64,000 nt of DNA from Hyphomicrobiales bacterium (GTDB taxonomy: Bacteria; Pseudomonadota; Alphaproteobacteria; Rhizobiales; Rhizobiaceae), in the NCBI GenBank assembly GCA_900470805.1, contig UCCA01000001.1, positions 124,001 through 188,000 on the forward strand, given 5' to 3'. Both the position numbers and the translations under genes were made by a program. Below are positions 1-8,577 of this stretch, piece by piece. The notes beneath the pieces were generated by a model. The model was not told the origin of the DNA. It searched no databases and worked only from the letters and a program-made list of their open reading frames with translations. How positions within the stretch are numbered: position 1 is the stretch's first letter; each line of letters starts with the position of its first letter.

Positions 1-555
1 GATGATTACATGTCCACTCATCAGGGTCATGCGATCGATCGTCTGCTGCGGTGGAGTGGCGGCAGACCACAGTTTTCGTTCGTAGGGCTGTCGAAGTTTG
101 ACGGTTCCGTGGGCAGGGAAACCACGCCGGCGGAGTTCCGTGTACAAGCGTGGTCTTCAATCATACATGGTGCGATCGGTATCATATATTTCACGTTCAA
201 ATTTTCGCCCGAGTTTTCGTATGATGCCACTCCACAAGACCTTCGGAAGGAACTGAAAATATTTCATGCTGAAATCGATGAAATTGAAGACATTCTCGTC
301 GATAAACAGAAAGGGGGTCGACGGCCGCACGTCATTCTGAAGTCTGTCCGTGATCTGAACGGTCGGACGGATAGCCTTCCGTATCCGTTCGAGGCATCGT
401 CGACGCATACCGACCAAGGCGACTACAAGATCATCTTGAATCTGTCAGCCAAGCCTGCCGAATTCACCTACGAACCGTGGGGCCTATCGAAGGTCGCATT
501 CGAACCCTATGAGTGCAGGCGCGGATATGACGCTGCAGCCTTTTCAAGGACATGA
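1..555 (+). CDS. Probable glycoside hydrolase, C-terminal part (cut by left edge)
   Basis: The frame is open from base 1, so the first ATG (base 10) is probably internal and the 5' end lies outside the window. About 184 residues remain. The stretch around residues 38-65 (TPAEFRVQAWSSIIHGA, then IIYFTFKF) resembles the end of the TIM barrel in beta-galactosidase-like or related glycoside hydrolases, where a conserved trp/his segment follows TPEE-R-Q-W. The tail (KIILNLSAKPAEFTYEPW) looks like a C-terminal beta-sandwich. The codons are visibly less GC-rich than in the next operon, which may mean separate acquisition. It converges on the following minus-strand operon with a 58-base gap. The exact family and substrate cannot be assigned. 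Confidence 0.5.
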   Translation, partial: DDYMSTHQGHAIDRLLRWSGGRPQFSFVGLSKFDGSVGRETTPAEFRVQAWSSIIHGAIGIIYFTFKFSPEFSYDATPQDLRKELKIFHAEIDEIEDILVDKQKGGRRPHVILKSVRDLNGRTDSLPYPFEASSTHTDQGDYKIILNLSAKPAEFTYEPWGLSKVAFEPYECRRGYDAAAFSRT

Positions 556-613
556 ACTGCTTGTCTGGACGGGGCCATGGTCAGATATCAGGCAACGAAA
601 GCACATGGCGCCC

Positions 614-1930
614 TTACTGAGCTGACAACCCTGGCCTCACCAAGCCGAGGTGATCGCGCAGCGTCGAACCCGAATATTCGGTGCGGAACAGGCCGCGCTC
701 CTGCAGGATCGGAACAACCAGCTGGGTAAAGTCTTCCAGACCTTCCGGGAAGAAGGGTGGCATGACGTTGAAGCCGTCGGCGGCGCGGCCGTCGAACCAT
801 TCCTGCATGCGGTCGGCAATCTCCACCGGCGTGCCGAGCACGATATGGTGGCCACGGCCGGCGGCGACGCGCAGCGCCAGTTGGCGGATGGTCAGGTTTT
901 CGCGGCGGGCAAGAGCCGTCAGCAGTTCGGCGCGGCTGCGCAGCTGGTCGGAGATCGGCAGGTCCGGCAGCGGGCCATCCGGATCGTAATCGGCAAGGCT
1001 GTGGCCGATGCGTTCTTCCAGAAGCGGCATGGCGCTTTTCAGGTCCGTCCACTGGTCGAGTTCGGCCAGCTTGTCGGCGGCTTCCTTCGACGTGCGGCCG
1101 ATCACCGGCAGGAACCCCGGCATGACGGCGACGTCATCGGCGTGACGACCAGCCTTTTCGACGCGGCCCTTCAGGCTCTTGTAAAAGGCCTGCGCCTCGG
1201 CAAGGCTCTGCTGGGCGGTGAACACCACGTCGGCGGTGCGGGCAGCGAGATCCTGGCCGGGGCCGGAAGAACCAGCCTGGATGAGGACCGGATGGCCCTG
1301 CGGCGAACGCGGGATGTTGAGCGGTCCCTTCACCGAGTAATATTTGCCCTTATGGTCGAGCAGGTGAACCTTGGACGGGTCGGCATAAACGCCCGTTTCC
1401 TTGTTCTTGATGAAGGCGTCATCGTCCCAGCTGTCCCACAGGCCGCGCACGACATCGACGAATTCTCCCGCCACGGCATACCGTTCGTCATGCTCGGGAT
1501 GCGACTTGGAAAAATTGTTGGCGGTGCGGGCATAGGAGGTGGTGACGATGTTCCAGGCGGCGCGGCCATGGCTCAGATGATCGATCGAAGAGAAGGCGCG
1601 CGCCGTGTGATAGGGTTCGCCATAGGTGGTGGAAGACGTCGCGGCGAGGCCGATTTTTTCGGTTACCAGAGCCAGTGCCGCCAGCAGCGTCAGCGGTTCG
1701 AAACGGGCAATGGTGGAAGGGTGGGCATCGACGCCGCTGGTCAGGCCGTCGGCCAGGAACACCATGTCGAATTTCGCCTGTTCGGCGATCTGCGAGACGC
1801 GGCGCAGAAGATCGAAATTTTCGCTCCCGGCTTCCGCCTTCGGATGACGCCAGCCGGAAACGTGGTGGCCCGCGCCCTGCAGGAACAGGCCGAGATGGAT
1901 TTGTCTCTTCGCACTCATTGGGGCACTCAT
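614..1930 (-). CDS. NtaA/SnaA/DszA-type LLM flavin-dependent monooxygenase
   Basis: A 438-residue bacterial-luciferase-like (LLM) monooxygenase of the nitrilotriacetate/DszA group. These use FMNH2 supplied by a separate reductase and O2 to oxidise C-S or C-N compounds. Visible features are the N-terminal GLFLQGAGHHVSGWRHP, FDMVFLADGL, TYGEPYHTARAFSSIDHLS, the GRAAWNIVTT flavin-site segment, QAGSSGPGQDLAARTADVVF, and a C-terminal FNVMPPFFPEGLEDF typical of the family. I chose the ATG at 1930, preceded by GAAAGAA. A TTG at 1948 that overlaps the previous stop would add six residues. It is last in an amino-acid-ABC / MmgE operon, so it probably oxidises the imported compound or a derivative. No flavin reductase is linked. 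Confidence 0.85.
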   Translation of the reverse strand: MSAPMSAKRQIHLGLFLQGAGHHVSGWRHPKAEAGSENFDLLRRVSQIAEQAKFDMVFLADGLTSGVDAHPSTIARFEPLTLLAALALVTEKIGLAATSSTTYGEPYHTARAFSSIDHLSHGRAAWNIVTTSYARTANNFSKSHPEHDERYAVAGEFVDVVRGLWDSWDDDAFIKNKETGVYADPSKVHLLDHKGKYYSVKGPLNIPRSPQGHPVLIQAGSSGPGQDLAARTADVVFTAQQSLAEAQAFYKSLKGRVEKAGRHADDVAVMPGFLPVIGRTSKEAADKLAELDQWTDLKSAMPLLEERIGHSLADYDPDGPLPDLPISDQLRSRAELLTALARRENLTIRQLALRVAAGRGHHIVLGTPVEIADRMQEWFDGRAADGFNVMPPFFPEGLEDFTQLVVPILQERGLFRTEYSGSTLRDHLGLVRPGLSAQ

Positions 1931-1944
1931 GGAAAATTCTTTCG

Positions 1945-3285
1945 TCAAATGTGGTTCTGGTTGAGCAGAGAGACAAGCCGGGAAAGATCAGCCTCGGTCT
2001 TCATGCTGCGGATAAGCGCGGGAATGTCGGCGAAGGCCGCGTTGGCGGCGGTCGCGTCACGGAATTTTTCGGTCGGATCTGTCACGCCCGGAAGACCATC
2101 GAAGCGCCGGTTGATGGTACCGCCGTCCTTCAGCGTGATGTCGAGCACGACAAAACGTGTGGTCGGATCGGTCGACATGCGCGGCGCCGTCTCATCATGG
2201 CGGCGGCCGGCGCGGGCGGCAAGCGTCATGATACGGTCTTCGACGGGGCGTTCGTCAAAATGGTCGAGCCTGAGCGCGCCGTCGATCAGGGCGGCGGAAA
2301 ACACATATTCCGGGCTGAAGCGGGCTTCGATGCCATTGGTCGGTTTGGTTACGACCAGCGCGGCGTCGGCGCCGGGCGGATAGGTGAAGGTGATGTTTTC
2401 GATTTTTTCGGCCGTCAGGCCTTCGCGATTGAGTTCAATGCCGAGTGAGGCGACAGGGTGGCTGGCCGTGCAGCAGGGATAGGCTTTGAGCGTCAGGCCG
2501 GGCGATACGATCTGCCATGGGCTGCCCCAGTTTGCGCTCACCAGTTCCGGCTTGCCGGCGTCAAAGGCATAGGCCGAATGGAACCCGACCGGATTGTCGA
2601 GGAAATCCGGCGCACCACCAAAACCGGCTGCCGCCAGCCGTGCCGCCAGCAGGCCGGAACGGGCGGCCATGCCGGCGTGATAGGGTTTTGTGTCGTAGCC
2701 GAATTGAAGCCTGAGACCCGATGCCTGCGTGGCGGCGATGCCGAGCGCGATCGCGGTTTCTTCCACGGCTGCGCCGGTCAGATGGCAGATCGCGGCGGCG
2801 ACGCCGATGGGACCGAGCGTTGCGGTGGCGTGAAAGCCGTTTTCATAATGTTTGGATCCGAGCGAAAGGCCAAGCCGTGCCATCGCCTCAAGGCCGACGA
2901 CGTAGGAGGCGACAAAGGCTTCGGCCGAAAATTCGCGCTCTGCAGCAAGAGCCAGCAGGGCTGGAATGATCACCGTGGTGGGATGGCCGCGCACGCTGGC
3001 ATGGACGTCGTCATAATCCAGCACATGGCCGGCATAGGCATTGACCACGGCTGCCACCAGCACATCGGTCTTCCCGTCGCTGCCGACGAGAATGGCGTCA
3101 CCTGGCAGATCGGCGCCCACCGCCTTGGCGAGGACGCCGGTCGTGCGGTCAGCCGCACCGGCAATCGTGCAGGCGAGAAAATCGATGATCGCGGTTCGTG
3201 CCGCTTCCATGGCCGCAGCGTCGCGGGTCGGATCGGAATTGATGATCGCGTCGGCGAAGGCGGTGGTGAGCGGTGCACTGGCCAT
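1945..3285 (-). CDS. MmgE/PrpD family protein
   Basis: A 446-residue member of the MmgE/PrpD family, whose known members include 2-methylcitrate dehydratase and cis-aconitate decarboxylase. The family segments are present: the helical N-terminus (RTAIIDFLACTIAGA), AAVVNAYAGHVLDYDDVH (about 75-95), GHPTTVIIPALLALA, NGFHATATLGPIGVAAA, and a Cys-containing AYPCCTASHPVASLG in the second half. Proteins of this family often sit beside transporters and act as dehydratases, isomerases or lyases on small acids. The gene starts just after the ATPase stop at 3288, and its stop (1945-1947) is directly upstream of the monooxygenase, so it belongs to the same transcript. The substrate is unknown. The family assignment is secure. 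Confidence 0.85.
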   Translation of the reverse strand: MASAPLTTAFADAIINSDPTRDAAAMEAARTAIIDFLACTIAGAADRTTGVLAKAVGADLPGDAILVGSDGKTDVLVAAVVNAYAGHVLDYDDVHASVRGHPTTVIIPALLALAAEREFSAEAFVASYVVGLEAMARLGLSLGSKHYENGFHATATLGPIGVAAAICHLTGAAVEETAIALGIAATQASGLRLQFGYDTKPYHAGMAARSGLLAARLAAAGFGGAPDFLDNPVGFHSAYAFDAGKPELVSANWGSPWQIVSPGLTLKAYPCCTASHPVASLGIELNREGLTAEKIENITFTYPPGADAALVVTKPTNGIEARFSPEYVFSAALIDGALRLDHFDERPVEDRIMTLAARAGRRHDETAPRMSTDPTTRFVVLDITLKDGGTINRRFDGLPGVTDPTEKFRDATAANAAFADIPALIRSMKTEADLSRLVSLLNQNHI

Positions 3286-3287
3286 GG

Positions 3288-4091
3288 TCAGATACCCTCG
3301 CCGTCGCGCACCGCACCACGTCCGCCACCCGAAAGGCCGCCAACGAACTGGCGGATGCGCGGATTGTCGGTCGAGTGAAAGATCTGCTGCGGCGGGCCGT
3401 AATCGACGATCTTGCCGTTTTCGGTAAACACCACCGTGTCGCTGATCTCTTCGGCGAAGCGCATTTCATGGGTCACGAGAATGCTGGTCATGCCGTCGCG
3501 GATGAGGTCGCGGATCACCCACAGGACCTCGCCCACCGTTTCCGGATCGAGCGCCGAGGTGACCTCGTCGAACAGAACGAGTTCCGGCTTCATGGCCAGC
3601 GCGCGGGCAATCGCCACACGCTGCTGCTGGCCGCCGGAGAGCTGGCCGGGATAGGCATCGGCCTTTTCGGAGAGGCGTACTTTTTCGAGAAGCTCGCGCG
3701 CCAGTTTGACGGTCGCCGTCTTGTCGGCACCGAGAATGCGTGTCGGCGCCAGCACGATATTGTCGAGCACGGTCAGGTGCGGAAACAGATTGTATTGCTG
3801 GAACACGATGCCGACGCGCTTGCGCAGCTGAATGCGTTCGCTTTCCTTGGTCAACTGATCGACGCGGGTGCCGGCCACGGTGATCTTGCCGCTCTGCGGC
3901 GTCACCAGCGCGTTGATGCAGCGCAGGATGGTGGATTTGCCCGAACCGGACGGGCCGATGATCGAAACGGCATCACCCTTGTTGATGGTCAGGTCTATGC
4001 CTTTCAGCACCTGCGTCTGGCCAAAAGACAGATGAACGTCTTCCAGTTTCACGATCGCGGTGTCGGTCTCAGTCTCGGGAGATGCAGTCAT
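3288..4091 (-). CDS. Polar amino-acid ABC transporter, ATP-binding protein
   Basis: A 267-residue ABC ATPase of the GlnQ/HisP/ArtP family that energises uptake through the two permeases encoded just upstream in the transcript. Walker A GPSGSGKST lies at residues 46-54; the Q-loop region is VGIVFQQYNLFPHLTV, the signature LSGGQQQR, Walker B LVLFDEVTSALDP, and the switch His is in LVTHEMRFA. FQQYNLFPHLTVLDNI is typical of polar amino-acid importers. The first 12 residues are non-conserved. It is the fourth gene of the minus-strand operon and lies 13 bases from the permease stop. The substrate is inferred only at the level of amino acid or amino-acid-like. Confidence 0.92.
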   Translation of the reverse strand: MTASPETETDTAIVKLEDVHLSFGQTQVLKGIDLTINKGDAVSIIGPSGSGKSTILRCINALVTPQSGKITVAGTRVDQLTKESERIQLRKRVGIVFQQYNLFPHLTVLDNIVLAPTRILGADKTATVKLARELLEKVRLSEKADAYPGQLSGGQQQRVAIARALAMKPELVLFDEVTSALDPETVGEVLWVIRDLIRDGMTSILVTHEMRFAEEISDTVVFTENGKIVDYGPPQQIFHSTDNPRIRQFVGGLSGGGRGAVRDGEGI

Positions 4092-4104
4092 GTCAAAAAA
4101 TCCT

Positions 4105-4896
4105 TCAGCCCGCGTTGAAGCGCTGTTCGAGTCGACGGGTCAGGCGGGCAATCGGGTAACAAAGCGTGAAAAAGGCGGCCATCACCACGACATAGGCGAT
4201 GATGGTGAAATCGAGCCGGCGCACGGCGGTGCTGGCGTCGGTTGCCGCATGCATCAGTTCATGCACGCCCACCAGCGAGGCAAGCGACGTACCCATGGCC
4301 ATCGACGAGGCGACGTTCATCCATGGCGGCAGCGAGCGGCGCACGCATTGCGGCAGGATCACGTAACGCAGCGCCTGCAGGCGCGAAAAACCGAGGCCCT
4401 TGGTGGCTTCCCACTGTGTCGTGGGGATAGACAGCACGGCGCCGCGGGTGATTTCGGCGATATAGGCGCTGGACAGGATGGCAAGGCCGATCACCGCCTT
4501 CACCCAGTCCGGGAAGGGCAGGTAATTGCCGGCGATGACGATCTCGAACGGAAATATGTAGGTGGTCGCAAAGATCAGCACGAGCGCTGGCGCATTGCGA
4601 AAGATCTGCACATAGATCTGCGCCGGCAGGCGGACGAACCAGTAGGGCGCCAGCTGCATCAGGCCGAGAAGCACGCCGGCCGTGGTGCCGAGCGTGACCG
4701 CGCAGATGGTGATGAGGATGTTCATCGAAAAGCCGGAGGCGAGGTAGGGGATCCACTCCACCAGTTCCTTGCCGAGTGTCAGGTCGACGAGTGACCAGAC
4801 GATGACGATCAGCGGCATTGCGACGAAGCCGATCGAACGGAGCACGCGGCTGCTCTTGGCTGTTGTTTTGGGTGCTTGAGTTGCCGTCATGCTCAT
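4105..4896 (-). CDS. Polar amino-acid ABC transporter permease 2
   Basis: A 263-residue inner-membrane permease of the HisM/GlnP family. After a short cytoplasmic N-terminus it has about five hydrophobic segments. The cytoplasmic EAA loop is visible as EATKGLGFSRLQALRYVILPQ, split here only by the usual Gly, and contacts the ATPase. The motif PAQIYVQIFRNAPALVLIF is characteristic of the His/Glu/Gln/Arg permease family (normally RGTP; here RNAP). It overlaps the preceding permease gene by 4 bases, indicating translational coupling. The two permeases probably form a heterodimer. Confidence 0.9.
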   Translation of the reverse strand: MSMTATQAPKTTAKSSRVLRSIGFVAMPLIVIVWSLVDLTLGKELVEWIPYLASGFSMNILITICAVTLGTTAGVLLGLMQLAPYWFVRLPAQIYVQIFRNAPALVLIFATTYIFPFEIVIAGNYLPFPDWVKAVIGLAILSSAYIAEITRGAVLSIPTTQWEATKGLGFSRLQALRYVILPQCVRRSLPPWMNVASSMAMGTSLASLVGVHELMHAATDASTAVRRLDFTIIAYVVVMAAFFTLCYPIARLTRRLEQRFNAG

Positions 4897-5639
4897 AGCC
4901 CATACCCCGGAATGGCGAGCCTGCGCTCAACCCATTGGCCGATGCGGGCCACCACGAAATTGATCAGGCTGAAAAAGGCGAGAAGCACGATCATCATCTC
5001 CACCACATTGTCGCGCTGCGTCCATACCATGATCGAGGCATAGGTGATTTCGCTGACCGCAATGGCATTGCCGACGGTGGTCGATTTGACGAGGCTGATG
5101 AGGCCGTTGACGATGGCCGGCAGCGATGAGCGGAAGGCCAGCGGGATCTGCACGTAACGCAGGATTTCGAACTGGCTGAAACCCATGCCGCGTGCCGCCT
5201 CGATCATCGAGGAAGGCACGGCCTCGATGCCGCCGCGGATCGCTTCCGCATGCAATGCCGCGACATGCAGACCAACAACGGCGACGACCCAGAAGAACGG
5301 CGAAAGCGGATTGTTCTGCGCGCCGCCGAGCATGTTGGAAACGACGGTGTTGAGGACGAGGAAGCTGAACATCAGCTGCACCAGTGTCGGCGTGTTGCGG
5401 GTCAGCTCCACAAACGCACGCACGGGCGCAGAAAGCCAAAGCCTGCCTGAGGTCAGGCAGGCTGCGAAGATCAGGCCGACAATCAGGCTGACGGGAATGG
5501 TGACCGCAACGAGATAAAGCGTGGTGATAAAACCGTCACGCCAGATCTGTGCCTCGTATCCCGTCGCCAGAAACTCGTAATTGAGGCCGAGCCTGCCCAT
5601 CATGTCGATGAACAGGCCGGTCAGGTTCATGTCCTGCAT
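4893..5639 (-). CDS. Polar amino-acid ABC transporter permease 1
   Basis: A 248-residue inner-membrane permease, the partner of the downstream permease. The segment AFVELTRNTPTLVQLMFSF matches the conserved (R)GTP region of amino-acid permeases, and EAARGMGFSQFEILRYVQIP is the EAA loop that docks on the ATPase. Several hydrophobic helices are visible (YLVAVTIPVSLIVGLIFAACL, FFWVVAVVGLHVAALHA and others). The gene lies 23 bases after the binding-protein stop and overlaps the next permease by 4 bases. Start: the ATG at 5639 is preceded by a usable purine stretch in the short spacer. Confidence 0.9.
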   Translation of the reverse strand: MQDMNLTGLFIDMMGRLGLNYEFLATGYEAQIWRDGFITTLYLVAVTIPVSLIVGLIFAACLTSGRLWLSAPVRAFVELTRNTPTLVQLMFSFLVLNTVVSNMLGGAQNNPLSPFFWVVAVVGLHVAALHAEAIRGGIEAVPSSMIEAARGMGFSQFEILRYVQIPLAFRSSLPAIVNGLISLVKSTTVGNAIAVSEITYASIMVWTQRDNVVEMMIVLLAFFSLINFVVARIGQWVERRLAIPGYGL

Positions 5640-5662
5640 ATGGCTCTACCGGCGCCTTCCAC

Positions 5663-6484
5663 TTACTTGGCGGAAAGCTTCTTGTTCTCTTCCTCGAGAT
5701 ACTTGGTGTTGAGCAGGCGGTTGGCCTTTGCCAGCTCAAGCAGCTTGCCGGAAGCATGCAGTTTTTTCACGGCTTCGTCGAGCGCGGTCTGGGTGTCCTT
5801 TTCGCCCTGGCGCAGCCAGATGACGCTATCGGACGGGATCAGTTCCGTCGGGAAGGGGATAGCGTAATCCTTCCATTCGTCCGCACGGTCTTCCAGCAGC
5901 AGGCCGACGGTCGCACCGACATGCACGGCGGCCACGCAATTGCCGCCCTGAAGCGCCAGCAGCGATTCCGGCTGGCTCGGCAGACCCTTGACGATCGCGC
6001 CATATTCTTCGGCCAGCGGCTGCGCGTAGTTGGAGCCCTGCGAGATGCAGACCGGCTTGCCCTTGAGGTCGGCCCAGTCCTTCAGGCCGCTATCCTTGCG
6101 CACCACGGCTGCTCCGCCGGCACGGTCGTAAGGCGTCGGCACATGGTCCAGAACCTTGGCGCGCTCTTCGGTGTATTGCATGTTGGCGATGAGAATATCG
6201 ACCTTGCCCTGCTGCAGGAACTGCACGCGGTTCGGCGGGGTCACCGTCACGGTTTCCAGTTCGACACCGAGATCGGCGGCCAGCGCCTTGGCGATGTCAA
6301 TATTGTAACCCTTCTGTTCCTGCGATTTCGGATCGATAAAGCCGAAAGGCGCGCCCGACAGGATCACGCCAACGGTCAGCTTGCCGCGACCCTTGATACG
6401 GTCCAGTGTAGCGTCGGCCGAAGCCTGCGTCGCAGCCAGCGTGGCGATGGAAAGGGCAAGTCCGAAAACTGTTCTAGCAAACAT
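5663..6484 (-). CDS. Polar amino-acid ABC transporter, periplasmic binding protein
   Basis: A 273-residue SBP_bac_3 (FliY/GlnH-type) periplasmic solute-binding protein and the first gene of the operon. The N-terminus (residues 1-24, ending ATQASA) is a cleavable signal peptide. The mature part begins TLDRIKGRGKLTVGV, followed by GAPFGFIDPKSQEQKGYNIDIAKALAADLGV, the hallmark of the family, and ANMQYTEERAKVLDHVPTPYDRAG. I start at the ATG at 6484, seven bases after AAGGAG, rather than the TTG one codon upstream. First position in the transcript fits the need for excess binding protein. The substrate is not predictable from sequence. Confidence 0.9.
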   Translation of the reverse strand: MFARTVFGLALSIATLAATQASADATLDRIKGRGKLTVGVILSGAPFGFIDPKSQEQKGYNIDIAKALAADLGVELETVTVTPPNRVQFLQQGKVDILIANMQYTEERAKVLDHVPTPYDRAGGAAVVRKDSGLKDWADLKGKPVCISQGSNYAQPLAEEYGAIVKGLPSQPESLLALQGGNCVAAVHVGATVGLLLEDRADEWKDYAIPFPTELIPSDSVIWLRQGEKDTQTALDEAVKKLHASGKLLELAKANRLLNTKYLEEENKKLSAK

Positions 6485-6487
6485 CAA

Positions 6488-6979
6488 TTAACTCCTTTTT
6501 CGCCGGCGAAAATAGGGCAACATCAGATATGCGGCGAGAAACACTGTGCCCTTTAGACAGCTAAATTCAGAACGCTTATTGCGCAATATCCAATATATAT
6601 AGCAAATCATCCCATTTTTGGCGAATTTTCGAAACTTTATAATTAGTGGCTGATCTGCTGATGCCTTCCAGGCCACTGTTGACGTCCATCTTGTTGCCAA
6701 AGGACGGCTCACGACAAGACGCTGACAAACGTTCTCAGCGTATAGCTTCTATTTCGCCGCGCGTCTCAAGGGTAAATCAAGGCCTCGATTATATCTCAAG
6801 GCAGAGGACGCCAAACTGCTGCCTGCCATTTGCAAGAACGTTTAAGGCAATTTCGATCGATGCCATGGCCATCATCACGTTCAGGCTTCCGCGTTACCTG
6901 CCACGTAAATTTCATGTGACCGGAATGAGAGCCTAGGATCAAGAAGAACAGGCGGAGGTCGCCACCCTCAAAATCTGGG
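6488..6979. promoter_or_regulatory. Intergenic region with promoter of the amino-acid ABC operon
   Basis: About 490 bases without a credible gene. The half nearest the transporter is unusually AT-rich. On the minus strand it carries TATATATATT-like elements that could form a -10, and a perfect 12-base palindrome, TATTGCGCAATA, at 6577-6588, about 90 bases from the start codon. That is a plausible operator for an unlinked regulator. The part near thiE (6700-6979) shows no gene, and I see no strong terminator hairpin with a T-run for the thi operon. Promoter positions are inference. Confidence 0.4.
6577..6588. promoter_or_regulatory. 12-base perfect palindrome, candidate operator
   Basis: TATTGCGCAATA reads the same on both strands. 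It lies in the AT-rich leader upstream of the amino-acid transporter operon, next to TATATA-type promoter-like sequence. A regulator site is an inference from position and symmetry. No regulator gene is adjacent. Confidence 0.35.
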
Positions 6980-7606
6980 CTAGCCGGTAAACGCGACTGG
7001 CGATCGCCATTGGTGTGTGTGAGCAAGCCATTCGCTCGTCCGCTCCTCCGGATGAGCGTTTCTTGAAATATCCGTTACGACCGCCGCGGCGTCTGCGCCG
7101 TTGTCAAAAACGCCGGCAATTCGCTCGGGGTTCAGCCCACCGATCGCCACCAGCGGCACCCCACCGATGCGCGATTTCCACTCGCGCAGGCGGTGCACGC
7201 CTTGGGGCGCCCACTGCATCTGTTTGAGAACCGTCGAATAGATTGGTCCAAGTGCAACATAGTCCGGCTTGGCCGCGAGCGCGATCTGCAACTCGGCACT
7301 GTTATGCGTGGAAATGCCGAGCCTGAGGCCAGCGGCCTTGATGACTTTCAGGTCGGCCGTTTCCAGATCCTCCTGGCCGAGATGGACGAAATCGCTGCCT
7401 TCCTCGATTGCCAGGCGCCAGTAGTCGTTAATGATCAACTGGCATTTATGTTTTAAGCAGATTGCAAGCGCACTGCGGATCTCGTGGCGCAATTCGGGCT
7501 CGGTCCGCTCCTTGATACGCAATTGAACGAGCTTGACGCCGAGCGGAACCAAACGGGCAATCCAGTCAGCGCTATCGACGATCAGATAGAATGGGTCGAG
7601 CTTCAC
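6980..7606 (-). CDS. thiE: Thiamine phosphate synthase ThiE
   Basis: Joins the pyrimidine pyrophosphate (HMP-PP) and thiazole phosphate moieties to give thiamine phosphate. It has 208 residues with the TIM-barrel motifs [49 protein letters not shown] and [13 protein letters not shown]. The usual INDR is INDYW here, a variant I associate with rhizobial ThiE proteins. The start is a GTG at 7606 that overlaps the thiG stop as GTGA, indicating translational coupling. An in-frame extension upstream would run inside thiG and is rejected. It is the last gene of thiCOSGE; no thiD or thiM is in the window. Confidence 0.9.
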   Translation of the reverse strand: MKLDPFYLIVDSADWIARLVPLGVKLVQLRIKERTEPELRHEIRSALAICLKHKCQLIINDYWRLAIEEGSDFVHLGQEDLETADLKVIKAAGLRLGISTHNSAELQIALAAKPDYVALGPIYSTVLKQMQWAPQGVHRLREWKSRIGGVPLVAIGGLNPERIAGVFDNGADAAAVVTDISRNAHPEERTSEWLAHTHQWRSPVAFTG

Positions 7607-8376
7607 GCGAACACCGCCTGTCCGATGACCGGCGTCGATGGCACGGCCATGTCGCGCGGATCCAGCATGCCCGCCTCGAAAGCCTGGCGACCTGCGTTGA
7701 TGGCACCGGAAAAGGCGCTGGCCATCGCGACGGGATCGCCGGCACTGGCCACGGCGGTATTCAGCAGAACGGCGTCGAAGCCGAGCTCCATGACCGACGC
7801 TGCGTGCGAGGGGCGGCCGATGCCGGCATCGACAATAAGGGGCACATCGGGGAAATGGCCGCGCATGGAGCGTAGTGCGGTCGGGTTGAGCGGGCCGGCG
7901 GCGCTGCCGATCGGGGCACACCACGGCATCAGCACCCTGCAACCGGCCTCCAGCAGCCGCTCGGCGACGACAAGGTCGTCGGTGGTATAGGGGAAGACTT
8001 CGAAGCCTTCGCTCACGAGGATGCCGGCAGCCTCGACGAGGCCGAAGACATCGGGCTGCAGCGTGTCATGGTTTCCGATCACTTCGAGCTTGATCCAATT
8101 GGTGGCAAACAGCTCGCGCGCCATCTTTGCTGTCAGTACCGCCTCGGAAACGCCGTGGCAGCCGGCGGTGTTGGGTAGCAATCGTACGCCGAGCGAGCGG
8201 ATCGTCTCGAAGAAGGCGCCGCCATTGCGGCCCCCCGCTGTTTCGCGGCGAAGCGAGACGGTGACGATCTCGGTGCCGGAGCGACTGACGGCATCGGCCA
8301 TGATCGAGGGTGACGGATAGCGCGCGGTGCCGAGCAGCAGGCGCGAGCGCAGTTGCGCTCCATAAAGTTCAAGCAT
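7603..8376 (-). CDS. thiG: Thiazole synthase ThiG
   Basis: Condenses 1-deoxy-xylulose 5-phosphate, dehydroglycine (from ThiO) and sulfur from ThiS thiocarboxylate into the thiazole phosphate of thiamine. It has 257 residues, the normal length. WIKLEVIGN contains the Schiff-base lysine. [16 protein letters not shown] and [29 protein letters not shown] are the conserved phosphate-binding segments. The N-terminus ([18 protein letters not shown]) matches the family start, supporting the ATG at 8376. It is 3 bases downstream of thiS and overlaps thiE by 4 bases, forming the ThiS/ThiG pair as in other bacteria. Confidence 0.95.
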   Translation of the reverse strand: MLELYGAQLRSRLLLGTARYPSPSIMADAVSRSGTEIVTVSLRRETAGGRNGGAFFETIRSLGVRLLPNTAGCHGVSEAVLTAKMARELFATNWIKLEVIGNHDTLQPDVFGLVEAAGILVSEGFEVFPYTTDDLVVAERLLEAGCRVLMPWCAPIGSAAGPLNPTALRSMRGHFPDVPLIVDAGIGRPSHAASVMELGFDAVLLNTAVASAGDPVAMASAFSGAINAGRQAFEAGMLDPRDMAVPSTPVIGQAVFA

Positions 8377-8379
8377 CGG

Positions 8380-8577
8380 TCAACCTCCTTGCATGGGCGA
8401 CAGGATTTCGATCCGGTCATCATTGTTAAGCGAATGGGCAATCCGGTCCTCGCGGTGGATGAGTTCACCATTGACGGCGGTCGCCAGCCAATCTCCTTCG
8501 TAATCCATCAGCGCGAGCAACTCTTCGAGCGTGGCGGCGGCGATGTCCTTGGGTTCGCCATTGACGATCACTTTCAT
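8380..8577 (-). CDS. thiS: Sulfur carrier protein ThiS
   Basis: A 65-residue ubiquitin-fold sulfur carrier ending in the diagnostic GG, which is adenylated and converted to a thiocarboxylate before donating sulfur to ThiG. It begins MKVIVNGEPKDI and contains TAVNGELIHREDRIAHSLNNDDRIEILSPMQGG in two conserved blocks (the VNG strand and the RIEIL tail). The start ATG at 8577 overlaps the thiO stop by 4 bases. The ThiF-type activator is not encoded here and must come from elsewhere in the genome. Confidence 0.93.
   Translation of the reverse strand: MKVIVNGEPKDIAAATLEELLALMDYEGDWLATAVNGELIHREDRIAHSLNNDDRIEILSPMQGG

Noticed and set aside
650..2383. Long open frame on the plus strand opposite the monooxygenase and MmgE/PrpD genes
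   Set aside because: The minus strand encodes clear conserved proteins. The opposite frame is open only because of high GC content and has no recognisable motif.
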